64,000 nt of DNA from Arthrobacter sp. OAP107 (GCF_040546765.1 NZ_JBEPOK010000001.1:3782001-3846000); one strand, 5' to 3'. Counted from the first letter of the stretch, positions 34,476-42,504 are shown. A program made the numbers and translations. The notes: a model not told the origin generated them from the sequence alone.

Positions 34476-35412
34476 GGAGGATGGCCAGCAGGCGGATGAT
34501 TTCCACGTACAGCCAGACGAGGGTGACGGTGAGGCCGAAGGCCGCGGTCCAGGAGAAGCGCTCCGGTGCGCCGGCGCGGACTCCGGCCTCGATGCTGGTG
34601 AAGTCCATGATCAGCGAGAAGGCGGCGAGGCCGATCGCGAGCAGTCCGATGAAGACGCCCAGCGGAATGCCGGCGATCTCCATGCTCGTACGCAGGCCGA
34701 ACGGGGAATCCACGGCGCCGGTCCACATCATGACCATGTTGATCAGGGCGAAGACCGCGTAGCCGATGGTGGCGATCATGAAGAAGCGCATCGCCTTCGG
34801 GGTGGCGCGGACCTTGCCGCTCTTGAAGAGCACCAGAGTGACGGCGAAAACCGACAGCGTGCCGATGACCGCCTGCAGGCCGACGCCCGGGTACAGCCCG
34901 TCAAGGATGCGGGTCAGGCCGCCGAGGAATAGTCCCTCCAGGGCCGCGTAGGCAAGGATGAGGGCCGGCGAGGGCTGCTTCTTGAACGTGTTGACGAGGG
35001 CCAGCACAAAGCCGCCCAGTGCGCCGACAATCATGAGCAGGCCGGCGAGCGACAGGCTCACGGTCAGCGTGACAGCAGCGCCAACCACCACTGCCGCCAG
35101 GCAGATGCCGGTCTTGACGATGACGTCGTCGAAGGTCATCCGCCCGGTCTCGGACGGTCCGGCCGCAGGCCGGTTGTACATCTGCTGCAGCTGGTCGTTG
35201 GTCATGTTCTGCTGCTGCGACATCCAGCCGGACTGGCCGTCCATGACCTGGCCGGGGGCGCGGCCCTGGCCGTAGCCGGGCTGCCCATAGCCGGGCTGGC
35301 CAAACTGGTTCTGAGCGTAGTTGTTGTGGCCGTACGCCTGCGGGACAGGCGGTGCCTGGGTGGCTCCACGGAAATTCTTTCCGTTGAAGATCGGGTTTCC
35401 GCCAAGTGCCAT
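34462..35412 (-). CDS. Bax inhibitor-1 / YccA family membrane protein
   Basis: 316 residues. The first 95 are a hydrophilic, glutamine/glycine/tyrosine-rich cytoplasmic region with short GQPGYGQPGYGQ repeats. Then come seven membrane helices, with the family's typical ILAYAALEGLFLGGLTRI, RFFMIATIGYAVFALIN, IPLGVFIGLLAIGLAAFSLIMDF and the last helix VTLVWLYVEIIRLLAILRGDD, whose charged end matches the pH-sensing di-aspartyl region of BsYetJ-type calcium leak channels. Function in actinobacteria is not settled. ATG 35412 has GGAGG 10 nt upstream. It is divergent from the liv operon. Confidence 0.9.
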   Translation of the reverse strand: MALGGNPIFNGKNFRGATQAPPVPQAYGHNNYAQNQFGQPGYGQPGYGQGRAPGQVMDGQSGWMSQQQNMTNDQLQQMYNRPAAGPSETGRMTFDDVIVKTGICLAAVVVGAAVTLTVSLSLAGLLMIVGALGGFVLALVNTFKKQPSPALILAYAALEGLFLGGLTRILDGLYPGVGLQAVIGTLSVFAVTLVLFKSGKVRATPKAMRFFMIATIGYAVFALINMVMMWTGAVDSPFGLRTSMEIAGIPLGVFIGLLAIGLAAFSLIMDFTSIEAGVRAGAPERFSWTAAFGLTVTLVWLYVEIIRLLAILRGDD

Positions 35413-35715
35413 TGCGGGTGTCCTCCATGTATGGGGTTAAGTGATGAATCTACTGGTCACGCTATCAATTTCCACGGACCAGCGGCACGGAAAGTTCCTG
35501 CTGGCGACGGGGCAGGTCAGTTGTTACCGGATCGCTATCTGATGGTCAGCTCCCCCCACGCGGTTTGTACTGCTTGCGCTGTACGATAAGCGGGTCAGGG
35601 TGACGGATATCACAGCTAGTCAATACCCGCTCCACCAGCACGGATATCCGCCGCCCTCCGTTCGCAGCGGCTGCAATGAAGCAGCCGCAACCACCCCCAC
35701 GTGGAGGTTTTCAAT
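35413..35715. other. Divergent control region, BAX-inhibitor-like gene / liv operon
   Basis: This 303-bp space contains no gene. On the minus side it holds the GGAGG of the BAX-inhibitor-like gene. On the plus side it holds a TACGAT -10-like box (35582-35587) with no clear -35, a CRP/GlxR-like palindrome (35599-35614), and the GGAGG (35703-35707) that sets the TTG start of livH. Confidence 0.6.
35599..35614. promoter_or_regulatory. CRP/GlxR-like site upstream of livHMGF
   Basis: GGTGACGGATATCACA matches TGTGA-N6-TCACA at every position but the first. Its centre is about 109 nt before the livH start. A second such site lies at nearly the same distance before livK. Confidence 0.55.
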
Positions 35716-37056
35716 TTGAGACGCACACCGAGAGGGCTGCCTATCCGGCGGCCGGCCGGGCTGCTGAAGGTATGGGGGGCCATAGCGTCCGCCGTCGTGG
35801 CACTTCTGCTGATCGCAGCACCGGCATCGCAGGCAGGCACTCCGGCTCCGACGCCGCCCCCGTCGAACCAGCAATTCCAGGACACCATCAGCGGCTTCCT
35901 CCGCGACGATACACGGCGACCCATCGAAGGCGTCAAGATCACCGCCAAGAGCGGGACCTTCACCGGGGAAGCAACCTCGGGCGCCAACGGGTCCTGGCGG
36001 ATCGGTGTTCCCAGCCAGGGGACCTACGAGATCCAGCTGGACGAATCCACGCTTCCGGAGGGCATCAAGCTCGCCGAAGGCCAGTCGAATCCCCGGACAG
36101 TCACGTTCAGCCAGACGTCAAACCTCTCGGTCATCTTCGCCTTCGGCAAAGGCATCGTGGTCCAGCAGCAGGACTTCGGCCAGAACCTGCTTAACAGGCT
36201 CGTGGCCGGGCTGAGCTTCGGTCTTCTGTTGGCCCTCGCCTCCGTAGGCCTGTCCCTGATCTTCGGCACCACCGGCCTCACCAACTTCGCGCACGGCGAG
36301 ATGGTGACCCTCGGCGCCGTGCTGGTCTTTGCATTCAGCGCCATGAACCTGCCCTTCTGGCTGGCCATCATCCTGGCCCTGCTCGGCGGCGGTCTCTTTG
36401 GCTATGCGCAGGACGCCGGGCTCTGGCGCCCGCTGCGCCGCCGCGGCACCGGCCTGGTGCCCATGATGATCGTCAGTATCGGCCTGGCCCTTGCGGTCCG
36501 CTACATCATCCAGTTCTACTTTGGAGGGGCCACACAGCAGCTGCCGTTCGCGCAGAGCGCGGAAGTCCAGCTCGGCCCGGTTTCCATCTCCCCCAACAAC
36601 CTGTGGTCCCTGGTTATCAGCGCCGTCGTGATCGCCCTCATCGGCATCGTGCTGCTGAAGACGCGGTTGGGCAAGGCCACCCGTGCGGTGGCCGACAACC
36701 CCGCGCTGGCCGCCGCCTCCGGGATCGACGTCGACGGCGTCATCCGACTGGTCTGGATCACGGGCGGCATGCTGGCCTCGCTCGGAGGCATCCTCTGGGC
36801 TTATTACCGTCCGGGCGTCACCTTCGACATGGGCTCGCAGATCCTGCTGCTCATCTTCGCTGGCGTGACCCTCGGCGGACTCGGCACGGTTTTCGGCGCC
36901 CTCGTCGGGTCGATCATCGTGGGCATCTTCGTTGAACTGACCACCGTGTTCGGCCTCGCGGCGGACCTCAAATACGTGGGAGCACTCTTCATCATGATCG
37001 TTGTCCTCTTGTTCCGGCCCCAGGGCATCCTGGGCCGTCGCGAGCGCGTGGGTTAG
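35716..37056 (+). CDS. livH: Branched-chain amino acid ABC permease LivH with exported N-terminal domain
   Basis: 446 residues instead of the usual 290-310. The first 40 residues form a signal-type segment (VWGAIASAVVALLLIAAPASQA). Residues about 48-135 form an extra exported domain, DTISGFLRDDTRRPIEGVKI, SGANGSWRIGVPSQGTYEI and TVTFSQTSNLSVIFAFG, which looks like a carboxypeptidase-regulatory/CnaB-type beta sandwich. The normal LivH core follows from about residue 150 (LSLIFGTTGLTNFAHGEM, FGYAQDAGLWRPLRRRGTGL, AVADNPALAAASGIDVDGVI). The TTG start at 35716 is chosen because GGAGG lies 8 nt upstream; a GTG at 35701 has none. First gene of livHMGF. Confidence 0.88.
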   Translation: MRRTPRGLPIRRPAGLLKVWGAIASAVVALLLIAAPASQAGTPAPTPPPSNQQFQDTISGFLRDDTRRPIEGVKITAKSGTFTGEATSGANGSWRIGVPSQGTYEIQLDESTLPEGIKLAEGQSNPRTVTFSQTSNLSVIFAFGKGIVVQQQDFGQNLLNRLVAGLSFGLLLALASVGLSLIFGTTGLTNFAHGEMVTLGAVLVFAFSAMNLPFWLAIILALLGGGLFGYAQDAGLWRPLRRRGTGLVPMMIVSIGLALAVRYIIQFYFGGATQQLPFAQSAEVQLGPVSISPNNLWSLVISAVVIALIGIVLLKTRLGKATRAVADNPALAAASGIDVDGVIRLVWITGGMLASLGGILWAYYRPGVTFDMGSQILLLIFAGVTLGGLGTVFGALVGSIIVGIFVELTTVFGLAADLKYVGALFIMIVVLLFRPQGILGRRERVG

Positions 37057-37065
37057 GAGACAGCC

Positions 37066-38034
37066 ATGGACTTTGGATTCATCCTTTCCAGCGCAGCCAG
37101 CGAAATTTTTAGTCCGACGACGGCGGCGTACGCCCTCGCCGCGCTCGGCCTCGCCGTGCACTTCGGCTACTCGGGCCTGCTGAACTTCGGCCAGGCCGGC
37201 TTCATGGCGGTAGGGGCTTACGGCTTCGCCATCTCGACGCTCACCTTCCGGGTGCCGTTCTTTATCGGCCTCCTGATCGCCGTCATCTGTTCCGTGCTCT
37301 TTGCACTGGTGCTGGGCATTCCCACCCTCCGCCTGCGGGCGGACTACCTGGCCATCGTCACCATTGCGGCAGCGGAAATTGTCCGCTACGTCGTCACGAC
37401 AAACCAGCTCACGTCGGTGACCGGTTCCGCCAACGGGCTCGCCGCCTTTGAAAGCGGGTTCTATTCAATGAATCCGTTCCCCGAGGGCTCCTACTTCGGC
37501 ATGAACAACCGTGACTTCTTCATCAGGGTGGTGGGCTGGGGCCTCGTGGCCGTGGGCTGCGTCCTCGTCTGGCTCCTGATGCGCAGCCCCTGGGGCCGGG
37601 TGCTGAAGGGCATCCGCGAGGACGAGAACGCGGTGCGCTCCCTCGGCAAGAACGTTTACGCCCACAAGATGCAGTCGCTGGTGATCGGCGGCATCTTTGG
37701 GGCGCTGGCCGGGATGATCTTCACGCTCCCCCGCGGCGCCGTGCAGCCCGCCAACTACGGCACCGAACTGACGTTCTTCCTGTGGACCTGCCTGCTGCTG
37801 GGCGGCATGGCCACAGTCCTGGGGCCGGTCATCGGCGCCATGATCTTCTGGGTGGTCCTGTCCCTCACCCAGGGGGTCCTGTACGGGCTGATCGAATCCG
37901 GTGCGGTGACCTGGCTCACCACTGTCCAGGCCGGCCAGCTGCGCTACATTCTGGTGGGCATCGCCCTGATGCTGCTGATGATATTCAGGCCGCAGGGTGT
38001 CTTCGGCAACAAGAAGGAGCTGGCGTTCGCATGA
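37066..38034 (+). CDS. livM: Branched-chain amino acid ABC permease LivM
   Basis: Second membrane subunit of the importer. The 322-residue protein has about nine helices and the LivM signatures GYSGLLNFGQAGFMAVGAY (near residue 30), IPTLRLRADYLAIVTIAAAEIVR (near 82-104) and GRVLKGIREDENAVRSLGKNVYAHK (near 180-204), the loop that contacts the ATPases. It begins 9 bp after livH with GGAG in the gap and overlaps livG by 4 bp. Confidence 0.93.
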   Translation: MDFGFILSSAASEIFSPTTAAYALAALGLAVHFGYSGLLNFGQAGFMAVGAYGFAISTLTFRVPFFIGLLIAVICSVLFALVLGIPTLRLRADYLAIVTIAAAEIVRYVVTTNQLTSVTGSANGLAAFESGFYSMNPFPEGSYFGMNNRDFFIRVVGWGLVAVGCVLVWLLMRSPWGRVLKGIREDENAVRSLGKNVYAHKMQSLVIGGIFGALAGMIFTLPRGAVQPANYGTELTFFLWTCLLLGGMATVLGPVIGAMIFWVVLSLTQGVLYGLIESGAVTWLTTVQAGQLRYILVGIALMLLMIFRPQGVFGNKKELAFA

Positions 38035-39092
38035 GCAAGCACAGCGAAGAATCAATGGAAGTGGGCGTCGACTACATGACGGACGCCCGGCCGATCGCCG
38101 TCGGGGACAACACCCCCGGCTGCAAGAAGCGGGACCCGATCGTCGTCGCCGAAAACGTCACCCGCAGCTTCGGCGGTATCAACGCCGTCGACGTCGACTA
38201 CCTGGAAATCCCGCGGCACAAGATCACCGCACTGATCGGCCCCAACGGGGCCGGCAAGACCACCCTGTTCAACCTGCTCACCGGCTTTGACACGCCGAAC
38301 TCCGGCAAGTGGCAGTTCGAGGGCCAGAGCATCGCCGGGGTGTCCTCCTACAAGGTGGCACGGATGGGCATGGTGCGCACGTTCCAGCTGACCAAGGTCA
38401 TGGGCAAGCTGACGGTCATGGAAAACATGCGGCTCGGCGCGTCCAACCAGCCCGGCGAGAGGCTGTCCAAGGCACTGTTCAAGAACATCTGGGGCGGCCG
38501 CGAGAAGGAAATCACCGAGCACGCCAACGTGCTGCTGGAGAAGTTCAAGCTCGACACCAAGAAGGACGACTACGCGGCGTCGCTGTCCGGCGGCCAGCGC
38601 AAGCTCCTGGAAATGGCCCGATCCCTGATGGTCCGGCCCAAGCTGGTGATGCTGGATGAACCGATGGCTGGGGTGAACCCGGCGCTGACGCAGTCGCTGC
38701 TGGACCACATCAAGAACCTCAAGTCCGAGGGCATGACTGTCCTCTTCGTGGAACACGACATGCACATGGTCCGGCACATCGCGGACTGGGTGGTGGTGAT
38801 GGCCGAAGGCAAGATCGTGGCCGAGGGACCCCCGGGTGAGGTCATGAAGGACCCCGCCGTCATCGACGCCTACCTGGGCGCCCACCACGACGTCGACCTC
38901 GGCGACACCGAGGGCATCCGGGAACTGGAGCAGGAACTCGCGGCGGATGAGGAATCGATCGTCGGCACCGAAGACGCGGGCATCATCGCGCTGGACGCCG
39001 TGACGCCCACCATCACCGAAGCCGGCCCCCACACCGGAAGCACAGATGCCGGACGCACAGATGCCAGCCGCACAGACAAGGACAACGCATGA
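38031..39092 (+). CDS. livG: Branched-chain amino acid ABC transporter ATPase LivG, with long C-terminal tail
   Basis: 353 residues. After an unusual 35-residue acidic start the ATPase domain shows Walker A GPNGAGKTTLFNLLTG (near residue 66), the LivG-type insert around GRLTVMENMRL-like VMGKLTVMENMRLGA, the signature LSGGQRKLLEMARSL, Walker B LVMLDEPMAGVNP and switch histidine LFVEHDMHMV. The normal end is at about residue 285. It continues in a tail of about 65 residues rich in Glu, Asp and Thr that ends in repeats (GSTDAGRTDASRTDKD). ATG 38031 overlaps the livM stop. Confidence 0.93.
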   Translation: MSKHSEESMEVGVDYMTDARPIAVGDNTPGCKKRDPIVVAENVTRSFGGINAVDVDYLEIPRHKITALIGPNGAGKTTLFNLLTGFDTPNSGKWQFEGQSIAGVSSYKVARMGMVRTFQLTKVMGKLTVMENMRLGASNQPGERLSKALFKNIWGGREKEITEHANVLLEKFKLDTKKDDYAASLSGGQRKLLEMARSLMVRPKLVMLDEPMAGVNPALTQSLLDHIKNLKSEGMTVLFVEHDMHMVRHIADWVVVMAEGKIVAEGPPGEVMKDPAVIDAYLGAHHDVDLGDTEGIRELEQELAADEESIVGTEDAGIIALDAVTPTITEAGPHTGSTDAGRTDASRTDKDNA

Positions 39093-39859
39093 GTGCCACC
39101 AGCGCGGCCCCGGCCGCAAGCAGCGCAGCCGAGGACGACGCCGTCGTCAAGGTCACCGATCTGGTGGCCGGCTACCTCCCCGGTGTGAACATCCTCAACG
39201 GATGCAGCATCGAGGCCCGGAAGGGCGAACTGATCGGCATCATCGGCCCGAACGGGGCGGGCAAGTCCACGTTGCTGAAGGCCATGTTCGGCCTGGTGAA
39301 GGTGCACTCCGGATCCGTGGTGGTCAGGGGCCAGGACCTGACCGGACTCAAGGCGAACAAGCTGGTCACCCAGGGCGTCGGTTTCGTTCCCCAGACCAAC
39401 AACGTCTTTTCCACCCTCACCATCGAGGAAAACATGCAGATGGGCATGTTCCAGCGGCCCAAGGACTTCGCGCAGCGCTTCGACTTCGTCACCAGCCTGT
39501 TCCCGGAACTGGGTAAGCGCAGGGCGCAGCGCGCCGGTTCCCTGTCCGGCGGCGAGCGGCAGATGGTGGCGATGGGCCGGGCCCTGATGATGGAGCCGGC
39601 AGTGCTGCTGCTGGACGAACCCTCGGCCGGCCTCTCCCCCGTCAAGCAGGACGAGACCTTCCTGCGGGTGCACGAGATCAACCGTGCCGGCGTGTCCGTC
39701 ATCATGGTGGAACAGAACGCCCGCCGCTGCCTGCAGATCTGCGACCGCGGCTACGTCCTGGACCAGGGCAAGGATGCCTACACCGGCACGGGCCGTGAGC
39801 TCATGAAGGACCCGAAGGTCATCCAGCTGTACCTCGGCACGCTGGCCGACGAGGACTAG
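39089..39859 (+). CDS. livF: Branched-chain amino acid ABC transporter ATPase LivF
   Basis: Second ATPase subunit, 256 residues. Walker A GPNGAGKSTLLKAMFG is near residue 55, followed by QTNNVFSTLTIEENMQMG, the signature LSGGERQMVAMGRALMM, Walker B VLLLDEPSAGLSP and the switch VEQNARRCL. It ends VIQLYLGTLADED, close to the standard LivF end. It overlaps livG by 4 bp and is the last gene of the operon, followed after 10 bp by a strong terminator. Confidence 0.95.
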   Translation: MSATSAAPAASSAAEDDAVVKVTDLVAGYLPGVNILNGCSIEARKGELIGIIGPNGAGKSTLLKAMFGLVKVHSGSVVVRGQDLTGLKANKLVTQGVGFVPQTNNVFSTLTIEENMQMGMFQRPKDFAQRFDFVTSLFPELGKRRAQRAGSLSGGERQMVAMGRALMMEPAVLLLDEPSAGLSPVKQDETFLRVHEINRAGVSVIMVEQNARRCLQICDRGYVLDQGKDAYTGTGRELMKDPKVIQLYLGTLADED

Positions 39860-39868
39860 GCACCGCCC

Positions 39869-39908
39869 AACAGGAAGCCCCCGTCCGGCTGGACGGGGGC
39901 TTCCTGTT
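39869..39908. terminator. Shared terminator of livHMGF and livK
   Basis: 18-bp perfect stem AACAGGAAGCCCCCGTCC (39869-39886) with 39891-39908, loop GGCT. Lies between the convergent stops of livF and the binding-protein gene, so it can work in both directions. Confidence 0.9.
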
Positions 39909-39926
39909 ATGCGGCGGGAAAGCGGC

Positions 39927-41276
39927 TTACAGCTTGCCGAATTCTTCCCGGGCCGGCGTGTACTTGTTGTCGTCCTGGTACTCGTAGATGCCAATGGAGG
40001 CTTCCGTCGGGTCACCGGCATCGGAGAAGGTCACCGGGCCGGACTCACCGTCGTAGTCGATGTCCTTGCCGTTACGAAGCAGCGTGACACAGGACGGGAA
40101 GTCCGTGCACTTCTCGCCGCCCTCGGAAACTGCCTTGAGCTGCTTGGCGATCTCCGTGCCCTTGGTGCTCTTGGCGGCCTCTGCTGCCAGCGAGATCAGG
40201 TTGACGGCATCGTAAGACTCACCGGCGTAGCTGTAGTCCTTCAGGGCGGGGTCGATGGCGAGGAGCTTCTTCTTGAAGTCCTCCTTGGCGAAGGTGCCGG
40301 GGATGGTTCCCTGTGCGCCCTTCAACGTGCCGGGCTTGAAGTCCTTGCTGTAGTCGGACGTGTTGCCGTCCACCATGAACAGCTGCGTCGGCTTGACGCC
40401 CTTGCCCGTGATCAGCGGGACGATGCTCTTGGCCTGGTCAAAAGTGATCAGGGCAATGGCGTCCGGCTTGGCGGCGATGACCTTGTCCACCTGGCTGCTG
40501 AACTGCGAGTCGCCCTCGTTGAAGAGTTCCTCGGCCACGACCTGGCCGCCGGCTGCTTCAAAGGAGGCCTTAACGTTCTTCGCCAGGCCCGTGCCGTAGG
40601 CATCGTTCAGGACGATCATGCCCACCGTCTGGGCGCCACAGGTCGCCATGTAGTTGCCCAGGACCTTGCCTTGCAGGACGTCCGAGGGAGCCGTGCGCCA
40701 GTACAGCCCCTTGTCATCCCAGGTGGTGAAGTCCGGCGAAGTGTTTGCCGGGGAGAACTGGATGACGCCGGCGCCGGTGATCTGGTTGATCACGGTCTTG
40801 GACACACCCGAGGACGCGGCACCGATGATGGCGCTGACACCCTGGCCGAGGAGCGCCGTGGTGGACTGCGTGGCGATGTCCGTCTTGGTGTCGCCGGAGT
40901 CGCGGTGGACCACCTGGACCGGCTTGCCGAGCACGCCGCCTGCGTCGTTGACTTCCTTGATGCCGAGGTTAACACCGGCGATTTCGGGCGGGCCGAGGAA
41001 CGCCAGCGACCCCGTCGTCGGCAGGAGCGATCCGATTTTCAGCGGTGTGGGGGTGGTGGTTGTTGCTGCCGGCACGTTGCCGGTCTCCGTGGCGGTGCTG
41101 GTTGCCCCGGCCGTGGCACTCGGGGCGGGGCAGGATATGCCGCCTGACGCCCCTGCGGAGGATTCGGTCGCGCTTGGGGTGGAACCGCCACCACAAGCCG
41201 TGGCCAGAAGGGCGACGCCGATGCTAAGCGCGGTGAGCTTAGCGACCCTTGGCGCCGTCTGGGGGAGTGAAATCAT
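39927..41276 (-). CDS. livK: Branched-chain amino acid ABC substrate-binding lipoprotein
   Basis: Extracellular substrate-binding protein of the Leu/Ile/Val family, 449 residues. A signal peptide ends in a lipobox-like LLATAC, so Cys28 should carry the lipid anchor. A Ser/Thr/Ala-rich linker of about 45 residues follows. The periplasmic-binding fold begins LKIGSLLPTTGSLAFLGPPEIAGVNLGI, with VQVVHRDSGDTKTDIA, GAASSGVSKTVINQI and LIRN-like later parts. Ligand class (Leu/Ile/Val, other amino acids, amides or urea) cannot be fixed. ATG 41276 has GAGGAG 8 nt upstream. It is convergent to livHMGF instead of heading the operon. Confidence 0.92.
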   Translation of the reverse strand: MISLPQTAPRVAKLTALSIGVALLATACGGGSTPSATESSAGASGGISCPAPSATAGATSTATETGNVPAATTTTPTPLKIGSLLPTTGSLAFLGPPEIAGVNLGIKEVNDAGGVLGKPVQVVHRDSGDTKTDIATQSTTALLGQGVSAIIGAASSGVSKTVINQITGAGVIQFSPANTSPDFTTWDDKGLYWRTAPSDVLQGKVLGNYMATCGAQTVGMIVLNDAYGTGLAKNVKASFEAAGGQVVAEELFNEGDSQFSSQVDKVIAAKPDAIALITFDQAKSIVPLITGKGVKPTQLFMVDGNTSDYSKDFKPGTLKGAQGTIPGTFAKEDFKKKLLAIDPALKDYSYAGESYDAVNLISLAAEAAKSTKGTEIAKQLKAVSEGGEKCTDFPSCVTLLRNGKDIDYDGESGPVTFSDAGDPTEASIGIYEYQDDNKYTPAREEFGKL

Positions 41277-41348
41277 TTAGAGTCTCCTCGATCGAAAGGT
41301 GCGAACGGCCTTTGATGCGATTTGGTCAGGGGTTCCTGAGCTAAGTTC

Positions 41349-41377
41349 AAGCTAATCCAATTCGAGCGTGAACATAA
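41349..41377 (-). promoter_or_regulatory. Predicted promoter of livK
   Basis: On the minus strand, TTATGT (41377-41372), 17-nt spacer, TAGCTT (41354-41349). The predicted start is near 41342, which puts the CRP-like site at 41377-41392 centred about 42 nt upstream, the classic position for activation by a class II CRP protein. Confidence 0.5.
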
Positions 41378-41392
41378 GTGACTAAGGTCACA
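41377..41392. promoter_or_regulatory. CRP/GlxR-like site upstream of livK
   Basis: On the minus strand TGTGACCTTAGTCACT, which matches TGTGA-N6-TCACA except for the last base. Its centre is about 108 nt before the livK start. Confidence 0.6.
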
Positions 41393-41447
41393 TCCTCATA
41401 ACACTCGTTGCATATTGGAACACCGGCGACGCGGAGGAGAAAAGTTG

Positions 41448-41521
41448 TACCCCAGGTGGGACTCGAACCCACAACACGCGGATTTTAAGTCCGCTGCCTC
41501 TGCCAATTGGGCTACTGGGGC
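41448..41521 (-). tRNA. tRNA with UAA anticodon (leucine by anticodon), short variable arm
   Basis: A full cloverleaf is read on the minus strand. The acceptor stem is GCCCCAG with CTGGGGT (one G-U pair), the D stem GCC/GGC, the anticodon stem GCGGA/TCCGC with loop CTTAAAA (anticodon TAA), the T arm GTGGG-TTCGAAT-CCCAC and discriminator A73. CCA is not encoded. The anticodon reads UUA/UUG leucine codons. The variable loop is only 5 nt (GTGTT), so the molecule has class I shape, whereas standard bacterial leucine tRNAs have a long extra arm. It sits alone between livK and the ACT-GNAT gene. Confidence 0.9.
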
Positions 41522-41541
41522 GCCCGGTCAATCGTATCGCC

Positions 41542-42492
41542 TCAGACGGCGGCCAGGGGCCCGGCATACCGGAATGTGCCATGGACCCCGCCCGGCCACA
41601 GGGCGAGGGGCAGCAGCTGGAAATGGTCGCCCCAGTTTTTGTCCGGCGCCTCAACGCCGAGGGATGACGCCGGAACGAAGCCCAACCGCGGGTAGTACTC
41701 GGTGCTTCCGAGCAGCGCGATGCCCTTCTCTCCCGCGGCGTTGGCACGGACGACGGTTTCGCGCATCAGCGCCGAGCCGATGCCGTGGCGCTGGAGCCTC
41801 GGCGTGACGCCGATGGGCCCGAGGCCCAGCAGCTCGAGGTCCTCCACCCAGGCACGGGTGCTGATCACATGGCCGACAATTTCGCCTTCGAGTTCCGCAA
41901 CGATGCTGAACTCGGGCAGGTACTCCTCGGCGACGAACAGCTCGCGGAGCACCCTGACCTCAACCGGCTCCCCTTCCACAGGAAGGCCGGTGACCGGGGA
42001 AACGGCGAACGCTTGGGCAGTCAGGGCAAGCAGGGCGTCGCGGTCCCCGGGCTGCTCGCTGCGCAGCACAACTTCCCGCACCGGCTCCGGTTCGGGGGCG
42101 TTGGCGGCGGAGAGCTCGGCCAGCGCCTCCAGCGCCCGCGCCGAGTCGGCCACGGGCACCAGCAGGTGGTCGTGGTGGAACCCTGCCAGAACGTTGCAGC
42201 TGATCCGGGCCTGGGTCAGTGCCCTGCTGACGGCCGCGGTCAGGCCCACCGCCTCCAGGGCCGAGTGAACCTCCAGGGTGATCCAGGCGGCCACGAAATC
42301 GTAGGACAGGTCGAGCGCGTCCGCTTCGGTCCGTGGCAGGACTACCGTGAGCCCCTCGGCTTCCCGGACGGCGGCTTCAACGTGCCCCGCCAGCGGCCTG
42401 CCGTGCGGCCAGAGAACGTAGACGTACTCCCCGTCCCGGAGCACCGGACGCATCGAGGCAAGGAGAGTCTGGAGGTTCTTTTCACCCGTCAT
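41542..42492 (-). CDS. ACT-like domain plus GNAT acetyltransferase fusion
   Basis: 316 residues in two domains. Residues 1-135 match an ACT-like regulatory fold: VLRDGEYVYVLWPHG, then LSYDFVAAWITLEVHSALEAVGLTAAVS-type and NVLAGFHHDHLLVPVADSARALEAL, which is typical of stand-alone small ACT proteins (DUF2241 type). After a linker the GNAT domain begins VVLRSEQPGDRDALLALT, with the acetyl-CoA loop GVTPRLQRHGIGSALMRETV (near residue 240) and LLGSTEYYPRLGFVPA. The pair suggests an acetyltransferase sensitive to an amino acid. ATG 42492 follows a TAGACT box by 6 nt. Confidence 0.85.
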   Translation of the reverse strand: MTGEKNLQTLLASMRPVLRDGEYVYVLWPHGRPLAGHVEAAVREAEGLTVVLPRTEADALDLSYDFVAAWITLEVHSALEAVGLTAAVSRALTQARISCNVLAGFHHDHLLVPVADSARALEALAELSAANAPEPEPVREVVLRSEQPGDRDALLALTAQAFAVSPVTGLPVEGEPVEVRVLRELFVAEEYLPEFSIVAELEGEIVGHVISTRAWVEDLELLGLGPIGVTPRLQRHGIGSALMRETVVRANAAGEKGIALLGSTEYYPRLGFVPASSLGVEAPDKNWGDHFQLLPLALWPGGVHGTFRYAGPLAAV

Positions 42493-42504
42493 GGAGCCAG
42501 TCTA
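42490..42504 (-). promoter_or_regulatory. Leaderless promoter -10 for the ACT-GNAT gene
   Basis: On the minus strand TAGACT (42504-42499), 6 nt, ATG at 42492. Confidence 0.5.

Noticed and set aside
35582..35587. TACGAT as the livH promoter -10
   Set aside because: No -35 lies at a proper distance, and the CRP-like site would then sit downstream of the start of transcription. Left unassigned.
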